DNA from: Phycomyces nitens | Lineage: Eukaryota; Mucoromycota; Mucoromycetes; Mucorales; Phycomycetaceae | DNA length: 64,000 nucleotides | Direction: 5' to 3' | Assembly (NCBI GenBank): GCA_022702545.1 | Contig: JAHRBC010000001.1 | Coordinates: 9,672,001 to 9,736,000 of the forward strand | Shown: positions 26,864-37,804 of the stretch, in pieces | Position numbering within the stretch: the stretch's first letter is position 1 | Layout of the letters: every line of letters starts with the position of its first letter | Notes under the pieces: generated by a model | Database searches by the model: none | What the model was told of the DNA's origin: nothing | What the model saw: only the letters and a program-made list of their open reading frames with translations | Program-made: the position numbers and the translations under genes

Positions 26864-27903
26864 CATACATATATAAATATAAATATATTAGTTGGGACAT
26901 CCAATACTGGACATGGCGCTCGACTACCCAAACACCAAATTCACTGCAGTCGACGTATGTGATCTGATGCCAGACACTGATCTCGCCAACCACCTTGACC
27001 AGGATCCAAGCAGTGTGAGTCTGGATGAAAGGTGTCCAATTGACTTTACTCCAGTACACCCAATATTGGCCAACGTAGACCCATCAATATCCCATATTCC
27101 GAGTTCAAATAGCCTTCCTACCAACACCTTCAATTCACTCTCAACCCTCTCAAGTCATCAAGAAACCCAATCATGTCCTCGATTCCCCGCGCGAGCTCCG
27201 AATGGTTGTCCTACTGTCGTATCATCATCCACAGGCACACAACCAACCAAGAAAAAGATATTGGAGAATCTTGATTTCTATATAGTGAAGTTGCCTGAGG
27301 ATCAATTGCCATTTGAAGACAATACGTTTGACTTTGTGCAGCAGAGAATGGCGGCTAGCAACTACACTCTCCTAGAATGGCAGAAGATCATGATCGAGAT
27401 GATTCGTGTCACAAAGCCTGGTGGATATGTCCAGCTACTTGAATCAGACTACCTTTTACACTCCATGGGTCCAAAGGGCGAAATATGGCTGAATTATCGC
27501 AAGTAGTCTACCAAAGTCTAGAAATCACTAACCAACCACAGTTGCCGACAACTTTAGAGAGAAACGCAAGGGTGAGCCCAGGATGGCCTGCTACCTCAAG
27601 GATCTATTGCTGGCCACTGGGTTTGTAGAGATCGATTCAGCCATGGTATCAGTGCCAGTGGGTTCCTGGGGACTAGACATTGGCTTATTGTGGCAGCAGA
27701 ATATCGATGCGTTTATCCAGGCCAGTATGCCGCTCATGGTCAATATTCTCCAGATGGCTCCAGCCGAGTTCAAACGAAGGTGGAGAGAGACGTGTGACGA
27801 ATCAAATGACAGCAAGACATTTACAAACATTCACTGTGGATGGGGACGCAAACCATTCGAACCAAGCGTTCCAGATTGGAGCCTGTGCGAACTTTATCGC
27901 TAA
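26110..27903 (+). CDS. Class I SAM-dependent methyltransferase
   Basis: Six exons: 26110-26460, 26507-26592, 26632-26694, 26748-26766, 26892-27498, 27542-27903, joined to 495 residues. The N-terminal ~115 residues are low-complexity and basic/Ser-rich. MGNVLGS at the start is a good myristoylation consensus (Gly2, Ser7). The fold follows: DRIRVLNYVLRWVFGG, motif I VLNIGSGPGMW, TAVDV (acidic end of beta 2), LPFEDNTFDFVQQRM (motif II/III), then EMIRVTKPGGYVQLLE. A ~90-residue Ser/Thr-rich insert interrupts the domain between beta 2 and the next strand. The substrate is unknown; relatives in Mucoromycota form an expanded family. The last intron has a GC donor (GCAAGT). The exon at 26748-26766 is only 19 nt. 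A long (CATA)/(TA) tract fills the fourth intron. Confidence 0.87.
26820..26890. repeat. (CATA)n/(TA)n tract in a methyltransferase intron
   Basis: An intronic microsatellite of CATA then TA units, reaching the AG acceptor at 26890-26891. Confidence 0.9.
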
Positions 27904-27964
27904 AAAAATACCCTATTTTTTTCTTTTTTCTTAAAAAAAGAAAATTAAGGGCAAGATCAAGGTC

Positions 27965-27966
<2 letters not shown>

Positions 27967-27997
<31 letters not shown>
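27967..27997. repeat. Poly-T homopolymer, 31 nt
   Basis: Uninterrupted T run just downstream of the methyltransferase stop. Length is prone to sequencing error. Confidence 0.9.
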
Positions 27998-28291
27998 CCT
28001 TTTTCTTCTTCTTCCTTGTACAAGGCTCTCTCATTGTCCGTATGAATCCACTCAATTATTCCCCTCCCTTTCCCCCCCACCCCCCTAAACTATATATTCT
28101 ATGAACAAAATTGACAGTATTGGGATCAAATATTATTATATTTATATTAAACCTCGATGGGCCGTAGGGGTTTGTCTGACGAGGTTGCTCAAACGCCATT
28201 TATAGCTCAAGTCATACAGCATCATCATTCTCTATTTAATCTTTTTATGGTCATAAAGATGTATAAAAATACTCTTAAATTTTTTTAAAAA

Positions 28292-28303
28292 TATATATAA
28301 AAA
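28292..28303 (+). promoter_or_regulatory. TATA box of the globin gene
   Basis: TATATATAAAA lies about 90 bp upstream of the ATG at 28389, and the (CTT)n pyrimidine tract lies where transcription should begin. Confidence 0.55.
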
Positions 28304-28388
28304 CTTGCCCCTCTTCTTCTTCTTCTTCTTCTTCTTCTTCTCCTTCTTTTGCCTTTACTTTCTCTCTTTCTTTTCTTTTCTCTTCTTC

Positions 28389-29392
28389 ATGGCAGACAGG
28401 ATAGTTCCTCCAGATATTGAGACCTGTCCTCATGCCACATCTCACTCTAGCCAATCTAGTCTGCGTTCAACTGGCCATCATAAAGACAGGGGATTCGATA
28501 TACGTCGACTGTTTGGAAAGGGCCAAAAGGACCCCTCTGAGTTATCAAAGACATCCTCAGTCAGCTCCCTGCCAACCGAACGATCATTTAGCCTGCACTC
28601 CAACAGCCTGTTGGTCCTCGATGACATCCCGCCCTCCCAATCCAATATTGACATTGTACGCTACAGCTGGGAGCGAGTCTCTGAAATCAGGCTGCCAACC
28701 GACCATCCAGCCGTCTCGCCATCCCATGCTTTTGGCCTGGCATTTTACGAAGCCCTTTTTGAGCTTAATGATGAACTAAAGCCCCTGTTTGCAAATGTGT
28801 TCCAGCAGGCCCGTGCATTGACAGGCATGATATCCTATCTAGCCTGGGCACCCACTGTCACTGGTGCATCCCACCCTCCTCCAATGTGTCCAATGACGGG
28901 CAAGGTGGCAAATCCTGATCGTGTATATACAATTCGTGAGATTAATGCCAGGAAACGTGCACGTGAGGCTTCATTGACATCCAGCAGACAGCCCTCCCTA
29001 GATGGTGCGACACTTGTGGAAGCGGGGGAGGAAGAGGAGGAGGACGAAGATGATGATCCAGAAGGGCTTGTACAGCAAATGCACGAATTGGGTGCCAGAC
29101 ACTTTTTTTACAAGGTACATCCGCAGTACTTTACTCTGGTGGGGCCTGCGTTTGTGAGTGCTCTCAAGATAAGACTTGGAGACGAATATCGACATGAGAT
29201 TGGCGAGGCTTGGATTCGGGTGAGTCTGAGAATGGTGGGAAAAATGTGCGTCGAGTTTCTTACCTTTTTGCCCAGACAAACTCCTATGCTGCTTACCACA
29301 TGAGTGTCGGTTTAGAGTCCCAGCTGGCCTGGGAACAGGGTCACCGCAAGCCAAAACCCACGCGCCAGAAATCCGGTTGTAGCTTGCAGTAA
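28389..29392 (+). CDS. Globin-domain protein with C-terminal CaaX box
   Basis: Two exons, 28389-29219 and 29276-29392, giving 315 residues. After a Ser-rich N-terminus of about 95 residues, a globin fold begins (DIVRYSWERVSEIRLP, FGLAFYEALFELNDELKPLF, MISYLAW). A ~65-residue insert with a run of acidic residues (about 215-225) interrupts it. It resumes with MHELGARHFFYKVHPQYF, where His238 is the likely heme-iron (F8) ligand, and ends AFVSALKIRLGDEYRHEIGEAWIR-TNSYAAYHM. The protein finishes SGCSLQ, a CaaX box with Gln last, the type favoured by farnesyltransferase. Together this suggests a membrane-tethered heme protein, perhaps in NO or redox sensing. There is no FAD/NAD reductase domain, unlike flavohemoglobins. 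An upstream in-frame start at 28305 would translate the (CTT)n tract as poly-Phe and is rejected. Confidence 0.86.
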
Positions 29393-29456
29393 CACGTTAG
29401 AACAATGAAGCATGTACTACGCCAGCCAAGCCAGAGATCGCCATTGACAAGTCGTC

Positions 29457-29565
29457 TAATATATATATACATATATACATATATATACATACATATATAT
29501 GTACATATATATACATATACATATATATGTACACACACATATATATATACAGATAGATAGATGAT
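29457..29565. repeat. Compound (TA)n/(CATA)n microsatellite
   Basis: About 110 bp of mixed TA, CATA, GTAC and CA units ending in a short GATA run, between the globin and bZIP genes. Further (TAA)n and (TA)n tracts follow to about 29725. Confidence 0.92.
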
Positions 29566-29785
29566 TATCATATAGGTTAAAAATATGTAAACATAATATT
29601 AATAATAATAATAATAATAATATATATATAATATATAATATAATATAATGGCAAGCTGACTGGAATTTGGCGAAATGGACTGCTTACCTCCATTTCACTT
29701 GTATATATATATATATATATATATTATTTAATTATATTTATATATACTTTTATTAATTCACTCAATCATATTCATTTTTTTTATC

Positions 29786-30857
29786 ATGCCAAACACAGGA
29801 ATCCAATCCACACCTGCCTCATGGCCAACCCTGTTCCGTCCAATCGCACCCAATCCCAGCCCTCCAACAAAGGAGGCAGACAAGCGCAAATGGGACATTG
29901 TTCAAGGTACTCAATATTCACAACCACGTCTACTCAATCCACAAAGACTATGATGTAATAGGAGGTCTGTCCAGTGCCACAACTACTACCACCACCACCA
30001 CCCCCCCTCACGCCTAAATGTTTAATTATTAATAAAACTATACAGATGGCACAATCTCTGACGAAAGCAACAATTCCCAGGTATGTCTAATTACCCCCCA
30101 GACTCCAATTCTTATCATTAGTCAGCCATTAGCAACAGATCAGCGAAAGAGGCGCAAAGAACAAAACCGGGCTGCCCAAAGAGCATTTAGGGAACGCAAA
30201 GAGAGATATGTAAAGGAATTAGAAGAAAAGATCAAGACAATCCAGGCAGCCCATGAGGCCCATGTTACCCAACTGCAAAACGAAAACAAGGAATTAAGAA
30301 TGGTGTTGCAAGACATGAAGCTCAGGCTAGACAGTCGGGACAACGAGTCTGATGAATCTGGAGAACAGGATTCCCCAGGAGTAGTAGCCACTGAAAAGTG
30401 CATCCGGGACAAGGATGGAGTCTCGTTCTGTGAGCGACTAAAGAAGGTAGTCTGTACATCGGCCTATGACCAACTGCTCTCTGAACCTCTGTTTGACTCT
30501 GCTGGCACATTGAACCATGCGGTCACTAAAAACCGAGTACCTATTGTCTCTGAACCAATGGCAGACGAAAGTGAGAATGAAGACAAGCAATCTGTCGAGA
30601 AGCGATTCGATAGTTTTGCACAGAGAATGTCTGAGCGCCTAGAGCAGACATTGTTCCCAGACATCCAGTCTTCTGGCAAGCTTATTCCGTGCTCCACTGC
30701 CTGGAAACGCATGTCATCGCACCCGAGATTCGACTCATTTAATCTCGATGATTTATGTGATCAGCTCAAGAGAAAAGCCAAATGTTCTGAGAATGGGCCA
30801 GTATTTGAAGAAGAAGAGATTGAGATAGTAATCAAGATGATGGATCAGCCGTCATAG
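29786..30857 (+). CDS. Yap1/Pap1-type bZIP transcription factor
   Basis: Three exons, 29786-29906, 30046-30080, 30126-30857, giving 295 residues. The basic region is RKRRKEQNRAAQRAFRERKE (about residues 58-77), with the Q-x-x-A-Q-x-A-F-R fungal AP-1 signature. A leucine zipper follows (ELEEKIKTIQ..., HVTQLQNENKELRMVL). The C-terminal ~50 residues form a PAP1 cysteine-rich domain: CSTAWKRMSSHPRFDSF, DDLCDQLKRKAKCSENGPV. This contains the Cys residues that form disulfides on peroxide stress and mask the nuclear export signal. It is short compared with Yap1 (650 residues), and much of the acidic/n-CRD middle is reduced (Cys around CIRDKDGVSFC and VVC). It likely binds TTAC/GTAA-type sites and induces antioxidant genes. 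It sits just downstream of the globin gene in the same orientation. Confidence 0.92.
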
Positions 30858-31080
30858 ACTGGCTACCATTATTATAATAATAATAATATAAATATATATA
30901 TACATATATAAAACAAGCAAATCTGATAAAAGAAAAAAAGAAAAAGAGAAAAAAAAAAGCCTGTAAATTGTACACCCATACTAACCACATTTCTCTTGTC
31001 TCCACTTTAAAAATCACAATGGGTTCGCCAAGGGTCTTGCACTACATCTCTCTTTCTTCTCTTTCTCTAATACCCTACAG

Positions 31081-31608
31081 ATGATCCATTCCAACCGAGC
31101 ATCCTTTCCTGCTCACCAAGGCCAATACAGTCCAAAGCGCCATTCTGCCAACCAAGTTCTAATCTCCCAATCTCCCAAACGACCTCGACAGCCAATCTCC
31201 AACGACGATATCCCCTTGGCCTTTCTGGCCTACAAGAACAATCGTCCAGTCTCACTCACCCTGAGTCCTGTCCAGAGACCCACTCAACCAAGCCGCCCTA
31301 AACCAACCTTTCATAGCCCTCCCCTTAATCCTTCTGATCGGCCTCGTCTTACACCTTCAGGATACACTTATAACCAACGACCCTCACGCAGGCCAGTTTC
31401 ATTTGCCTATACTCAATCTCAATCTCAATCTCCGACCAGCAGTCAATCCACCCCACGCCCACGCTCTCAACCAAAAAGATCCTCGACTGCCCCGAGTACG
31501 CCTCTTGCTCCTTCACCCAGCCCATCATCCAGCAAAAAGAGAACCTCTTTGGAAAAGGCAAAGAGCTGGCTATCTTCACGACGACAGGCAATCAAGCTGC
31601 CATTTTAA
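31081..31608 (+). CDS. Hypothetical Ser/Pro/Arg-rich protein
   Basis: A single-exon ORF of 175 residues, dominated by Ser, Pro, Arg and Gln, with motifs such as SQSPKRPRQP and SPSPSSSKKRTSLEKAK. It looks intrinsically disordered and basic; a C-terminal helix-like end (EKAKSWLSSRRQAIKLPF) is the only non-repetitive part. KRPR and KKR clusters could be nuclear signals. The leader before the ATG is pyrimidine-rich, as in neighbouring real genes. I do not recognise a family, and transcription is not shown. Confidence 0.55.
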   Translation: MIHSNRASFPAHQGQYSPKRHSANQVLISQSPKRPRQPISNDDIPLAFLAYKNNRPVSLTLSPVQRPTQPSRPKPTFHSPPLNPSDRPRLTPSGYTYNQRPSRRPVSFAYTQSQSQSPTSSQSTPRPRSQPKRSSTAPSTPLAPSPSPSSSKKRTSLEKAKSWLSSRRQAIKLPF

Positions 31609-33484
31609 TTCTGTATTTTATCATTTTATTTTTATTTTATTTTATTTTGTAAATTGCAAATATTTATATTTATATATATATATATATATTATGTGGAAGC
31701 TAGAGGCATCAGATTTTACTATTTGCTGGATAGCTATACAATCCAATAATTGGGTATTATCGAGTTGATTTGTCCAATATCGAATAGGTAAACACTTTCC
31801 AGACATTCCATTTCATTTCATTAAAAAGTAAAGTGAATATGCAAGGTATGATAGAATCTATTGGAATTTATTTGCACTTGTGGTTTTCTAAAGGTTGTTT
31901 GATATGCGTATGTGTGATACATGCCAAAAACACTGATTTTCTGACAGGCAAATTTTATCATCATCATAATAATAATAATAGTAATCAGCATTTAGTTTTT
32001 TGGGTATAATCCATGTCTATCAAAATCAGGCCTCAATGTCGTTGGAAGCAACCAAGAAAAAAAAGAAAAGAGCACCCGGTACTCAAGGGGCAAGAGTTGG
32101 AAACAAAAAGGTCCCATGCAAAAAAAAACTCTAGAAAAACCTTGATTTTGTATAAAAAGGACATGTACAATGCTTATTCCAAACATGAGAAAAACAAAAT
32201 AGTAATTTGTTGGAATATACAGCCAAGTCTGGTTGCAACAGGCCATTTAGGCATATGAATAAGGTTGGTCTATCTAGAGATATCAGCCAATTAGAATCAT
32301 GTACTTGTGGCAAATGTGCGGTTGATGTGCCCGTAATGGATTATTGGGGGTGATGGACAGCACAGAGCTCTTTAATCACTTGTGCTATTCCATTAGTCCT
32401 CACATATTTATCATATATTTCTCTTTTCTTTTTTCTTTTTTTGGGGGGGCTTAAACTGTTGTAAAAGTATAAACAAGGTTCAAGGGTCTCGGAGTCTAAA
32501 CCAAAAGATCAAAAAAGATATAATGTTTCTAAAAATAGATACTGGTAGCTTCAATAAAAATATATGCTTTGGAGAAATATGAATTGGGTTATTCTTGGAT
32601 TTGGTTCCAAGATGCCAATATATATATATAGAGAGAGAGAGGGCCAAGATCAGATTGACTCGAGAAGTACAATTCATATGATTTCATGGCAAAACAAGCT
32701 CATTTTTATTAATATTAGATCCAATCTCTGCAAGACTAGTTTAAAGAGGTGAATCTAGCAATATTGCAATATCGCAATATCGCAATCTATATGTGTGTGT
32801 ATAAAAAAATTAAAGGATTATTGCTTACAAATCTCACAATATGGCGTAACAGGAAAATCCAGCAAAAAGATATACATTGTCTATATTTTTGGCTATCTCT
32901 AATCCTGAATCCCCAATCTAGTTCTGTCAACCTACATCCTTTCTCTCAGAGAGAGATTCTTTATAGCATACACTAAACAGCAAGTACCCAAAGATGATAT
33001 AAAGGCACTCTATTTCTTCTTCTTTAATATATATATATATATAAGATATATATATATAGCATATTCATTTGAGCACGAGGGTTAATATTATGGATATACC
33101 AAATGATCAATAATTACTTCTTTGGACCTTGATATCCAACACTTGGATGGTCAATTGGTCAATATAGCACACTATTGATATTACAGCTTATGATTCGTCA
33201 AGCTCTTTTAAAGCCATGTAACCACGTAACCTGATGAACGTACAGGTATTTAAATATTTATCTGTAGAGAGTTGACTTGGTAATCCAGTCCATAAAACGT
33301 CTCTAGAGTTATTATGATCTTGGACCTGTTGAGACTAGCAAGTTAATTACAAGGTGTCACCATATAATAATGGCTCTTGTCCTTTTGAAATAGACTTGTA
33401 GCTACACATGTTGTTTCACCGCTAAAAGGAATAGGCAGCACCCAAAGAAACCTTTTTTTATATATATATCTACTTTATCATGAC

Positions 33485-33509
33485 CAAATTCAAATTCAAA
33501 TTCAAATTC
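33485..33509. repeat. CAAATT hexamer tandem repeat
   Basis: Four direct copies of CAAATT. Confidence 0.85.
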
Positions 33510-34841
33510 TTTAATAAAATATTTAGAATCAATAATACCTTTCTTTTTCTTTCATTTGCATTTATCAACAGCCATTAATGATAGTCTCTACAATGTCCAG
33601 AGTGAATTTAATATTGTCCCTCTTGGTTCTTTGAGAGAAAGACTGTCATTGATATTATTTGTAATAGAGAATCACAACGTTGTTGAAGGATTCTATCAAA
33701 AGGGTTGTTTTGGATGCACTTTTATTGGATCCGAGAACATGATATTAATATTATTGGCCTTGTCCAAGAATCGACAATTGTTGATAAACTTGAAAATATC
33801 AAAGACCATGAATGCTTGGTTGATATTTTCATCATAAAGTATAATATCAGTTGATATGACATGATTTCTAGTTCTCCAATAGTGATAGACCAAAGATAAT
33901 TTGCCATTTTGTTTTAAAAATATGGAGACTTTAAGGAACCTGAGAACTATACTGATTATTAGATATAATCATAGCTTATTCCTGATAAGAATTTCTTATG
34001 ATCAGGAAACAAGAGACTGTTTGGTGTACATGATAATATACAAAGATCTTTTGAAATTTGGATTTCTCTTGTAATTCTAAAAAAATATCATCATCATCAT
34101 TTAAAATACGTGGTAGTTGGTAATTCCAACAGCATCCAAAACATTAATTCAACGGAAATCCTGTTTTTGTATTTTTTTATATAATATTTGCTAATATTAG
34201 GGACACACACACACACACACACCTTGATTTCACCACACATTTCAAATGTGACTTTGGTGTCAAACAAATGGGTCTGGCTCATAGACATTATAAAGAGCTT
34301 GTTTTAGTGAGGATTTTAATTAACTATTAAAAAGGTGGTTTATAAACTACAATTGCTGTAATCATCTTGATTTCACCAAGTAAATGTGTCTGTATACTAG
34401 TATTACTGTACATAATAGCCAAAGATTATTGTCTCTGAAAACATTGTTCAATATTAAAAAAAAAGAAAAAGTAGGCCATTTAGACTTTATAGTTTACCAA
34501 TACCCCAAATAAAATGCATATATAGAATAGAGCATTTTCACCAAACACAAATTGGCAAATGTTGAATTCAAATACCATTTCTATCCTACTGCAAACTAGA
34601 TATATGTTGCCTCGTAAAATTGATGGAATTATAAATACTATAATAATCTAAAAAATGTCTTGTTAAATTTAATATGGTTTCTGATATGCTCATATTACTC
34701 TATAAGCCAAAGTATAAATACCAGTTGTTTCTATGATTGGAACTGATCTGGCTATAATAAAATATCCATGTTTAGTCAAATTAAAAAAAAGGCTTTTTTT
34801 TGTATAAATATAGACATATTACTGTATACAGAAAATAAATT

Positions 34842-34895
34842 GGCCATATTGACCATATTGACCATATTGAACATATTGGCCATATTGACCATGGC
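34842..34895. repeat. GACCATATT 9-bp tandem repeat
   Basis: Six near-identical 9-bp units (consensus GACCATATT, with GG, GA and terminal variants). The 9-bp period keeps one frame open over a short stretch, giving a spurious ILT-repeat peptide. Confidence 0.85.
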
Positions 34896-35712
34896 CCTAT
34901 TGAGGAGCAAGATTCCAATGGTAATCATTATCAAAATACCTCTTAAAAAATAATCAATGGTTGGCCAACAGAGGATCAGTCAATTGCTGAATTTTATATT
35001 TTGCAAGAGGTATTAAAGAGTGGCAAAGGCATCTAAACCTCAATTTCGTTGGCTTTAACTTGGCTTTGGTTGCCACCGAAAATTGAGCCCTTTATTCACA
35101 GATGATGTGAGGTAATGGGAGATATATTAAGATTTGGAAAACCTGGTACTCGAGAGGCTTCAAAGCCCAAATCACAATGGAATATACATCATCATTAGGG
35201 CTTTTGAAGGCTTTTGTGGGTATTTGTTTTTAGGATTATAAACAAAAGAGTTATACAAGCCTCTGAATGCCATGGAAGAGCGTTGACAAAGGGTGTGAAA
35301 TTAAATAAAAAAAAGAAGAAGTGTCTTTCTTTTTTTAGTTCCAGACTGTCCAACAAAAAGGTACCCAATTTTCATCTTAAAAAAAAAAGATTGGACGTCT
35401 TGGATAATTATTAGACATACTATACATATTTTATAATACACAATATACATGCTTAAGTCCAATATTTTTTTCAAGAGTCGAAAAGTATATTCGTAAAGTA
35501 GGACAGGCTTAAATTGCGCGGTATGCAGCTTGATATTATTTTATTCTATTTTGAAACTGCCAAGACAGTAAGCCTCATGGTGGCCAATGTCGGGCAACTA
35601 ATGTGGTGGAACGACCAAACTCCATTCAAAACATTCGGGACTCAACATCCACTGCAGATCCACTCACAAAACAAGGCTAGTGGTCTATAGATAGAACACA
35701 GGGAAAATAAAA

Positions 35713-35720
35713 TATAAATA
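35713..35720 (+). promoter_or_regulatory. TATA box of the secreted Ser/Asp-repeat gene
   Basis: TATAAATA lies 47 bp before the ATG at 35767 but only 2 bp before the in-frame ATG at 35722. This favours 35767 as the translated start. Confidence 0.55.
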
Positions 35721-35766
35721 CATGGCTATACTTGGCTCTACTTCTTCAGCTCACCTCTTTCTCCCA

Positions 35767-37511
35767 ATGCACCTCTCAGCCTCCATTAAACTAGCTCTTG
35801 CTGCTGGTGTCTCTCTGTTGCTGCCTGTCTATGCCCAGGACACGGCCCAGACGACCTCGGATCCTTTTACGGTGGTCGTCAACAGTGAACAGGACTTTTG
35901 CTTCTTCCTGCCTCCTCAACCTGGACTTATTGTGGCAGTAAATGAAGACAACGGCATTGCATTCTGCACAAACACTTCCCAGGTCCCAAACTCCTCTCCC
36001 TTCCCCGAAGGTAATACATTAAACACAAGAGCCAACCAAAAACAAACTAGTTAATTAACGTCCCATTATATGATCCAGGCTTCCTTACAACCGCACATTA
36101 CACATCCGCCGGCACCTATGTTCAGGTCACTGGCTTCTTTGATCGCACAAAGTACGATCTCCAGGAGACAGATGGTGGAGGGCAGTATGATGCTCATGGT
36201 AAGTGTGTCGATTTAAAAAAGTCACTTTCTGATCTTTATATTGCTAGGTAACCACAAGCCTGTAGGCGCAATGTGCAAAGGCTACCCTCACTTTGTCAAC
36301 CTGGTTGAGCCCAGTGACAACCGTTTCTGTATCAGATGCTGTCAAGACGAGGTAAGAAACACTATTTACAATTGCTGTGGTCCTAACTATCGCTCTAGGA
36401 TGACTGCAACACTGGTCGATCAGAGTACGGCTGTTTGCGTGTAATTCCAGGTGACTACACACTCGGAACCTACAACCAGACCACCGCAGATGCCTCCACC
36501 AGCTCCACAACCGATGATTCTACCACCTCATCCGACGACGACACAGAAGATGCTTCCGATAGCACAGATGCTTCAGATAGCACAGATGCTTCTGACGATG
36601 CAGACCACGAAAATGGAACCGGAAACACTTCATTTGACGATGTCATGGCAGAAATCGATACTACAGGCGCTGATGCCTCTGCAAACAGCACCTCTGCCAC
36701 CTCTGCCACTCCTGCCACTCCTGCCACTCCTGCTTCCTCTGCCACTCCTGCTACTTCTTCCACTCCTGCTACTTCTGCCACTGACAGCTCTTCCTCTATC
36801 CTCGACGAGTTCCCTGCTGAGATCGATTACATTGACGCTCAGTTGGCAAACAACCAGACTTACGACCTAGATGACATCAAAGCTCATTGGGCCGCATTTA
36901 CCGATAAACTTTCAGCAGAATACCCTGAGTCTGTTGCACAGCTTTCTGGCCTTAAGAACATCACTGAGAGTTACACCACTGCCGACGAATGGAAGCTCTT
37001 TACGTCTGCCATTAGAGAGAAGATTGACTCCTTGAAGGGCGCTCAGGAAGATCCCACAGACTCTACAGACTCTGCTGATTCTACTGACTCTACCGACTCT
37101 ACCGACTCTACAGACTCTACCGACTCTACAGACTCTACTGACTCTACCGACTCTGCTGATTCTACTGACTCTGCTGATTCTACTGACTCTACTGACTCTA
37201 CTGACTCTACTGACTCTGCCGACTCTGCTGATTCTACTGACTCTACTGACTCTGCCAACTCTGCCGATTCTACAGACTCTACAGACTCTGCTGACTCTGC
37301 TGATTCTACAGACTCTACTGACTCTATTGACTCTACCGAATCTACTGGATTCACTGAAGACGCTGAGGATTCTACTGACTCTGCCGACTCTTCCACCCCC
37401 ACTGACTCTTCCGCCTCCACTGACTCTACTACCCTTCCCACACAAGTATCTGATGATATGACCTCATCCTCAGAAACTGCCTCTTCTCCCCAGTACATGG
37501 CCAGCTGGTAG
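35767..37511 (+). CDS. Secreted cell-surface protein with Cys-rich head and Ser/Asp/Thr repeat tail
   Basis: Four exons, 35767-36010, 36079-36198, 36248-36351, 36399-37511, giving 526 residues. A signal peptide (MHLSASIKLALAAGVSLLLPVYAQ, given by position 1-24) precedes a Cys-containing domain (DFCFFLPPQPG...AFCTN...MCKGYP...FCIRCCQDE...DCNTGRSEYGC), which looks disulfide-bonded and is typical of secreted proteins of basal fungi. A Ser/Thr/Asp/Pro tail follows, then a folded-looking stretch (EFPAEIDYIDAQLANNQTYD to SAIREKIDSL, about residues 284-350). After that comes a long repeat of Asp-Ser-Thr/Ala units (about 356-470). There is no terminal GPI-like hydrophobic tail. The protein is likely wall-associated and heavily O-mannosylated; its function is unknown. 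An upstream in-frame ATG (35722) would add 15 residues. Confidence 0.82.
37056..37346 (+). repeat. Coding 9-bp minisatellite (Asp-Ser-Thr/Ala)
   Basis: About 32 imperfect units of GACTCTACN/GATTCTGCN inside the coding sequence. They vary mostly at third positions and at Thr/Ala, a pattern of repeat expansion under coding constraint. Confidence 0.88.
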
Positions 37512-37804
37512 TTTGTTTCAAATTAGAACAGATTGTAAAATATAACCACTCGGTGGTTTCACACCACTTGTATCAAGATAATAAACACTGTAATTTTATC
37601 AGTAACTTTATCCTTTGCTTTTTTACCATTTGTATTGTCTACTTCCTACAATAAATTACAGGACAAACTGACCATAACTTAATATATATATATATATAAT
37701 CGTAATAATAGCAATATGTTGTTAGAGGTGCCAATTCCCACAAAACAATCATTCTTAAATGGCCCATTTACCGCCGTCACACTAAAATCAAATTCCATTT
37801 CAAA
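37512..37804. other. Intergenic region
   Basis: About 290 bp with a short (TA)n tract near 37681. It is the 3' flank of the secreted-protein gene and the upstream region of the condensin gene. Confidence 0.5.

Larger units (their letters stand above)
27904..28388. other. Intergenic region with long poly-T
   Basis: Holds a 31-nt T run, a C-rich patch (28058-28085), a TATA element and a (CTT)n tract (28314-28342) that is probably the 5' UTR of the globin gene. Confidence 0.6.
31609..35712. other. Long AT-rich intergenic region
   Basis: About 4.1 kb. It contains several (TA)n tracts (31672-31690, 32621-32630, 33028-33058), a CAAATT repeat, a (CA)n tract at 34203-34222, a short TATTGCAA/TATCGCAA repeat near 32757-32787 and a GACCATATT repeat. 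No ORF here has recognisable content and I see no transposon relic. Confidence 0.5.

Noticed and set aside
28305..28388. N-terminal extension of the globin (poly-Phe)
   Set aside because: It would translate the (CTT)n leader just after a TATA box; the ATG at 28389 is the sensible start.
34768..34953. 61-codon ORF with Ile-Leu-Thr repeats
   Set aside because: It is produced by the 9-bp non-coding repeat at 34842-34895.
36912..37498. Long minus-strand ORFs rich in Val-Glu-Ser or Arg-Val-Ser opposite the repeat tail
   Set aside because: The 9-bp repeat lacks stops in several frames; the ORFs are a by-product of the minisatellite.
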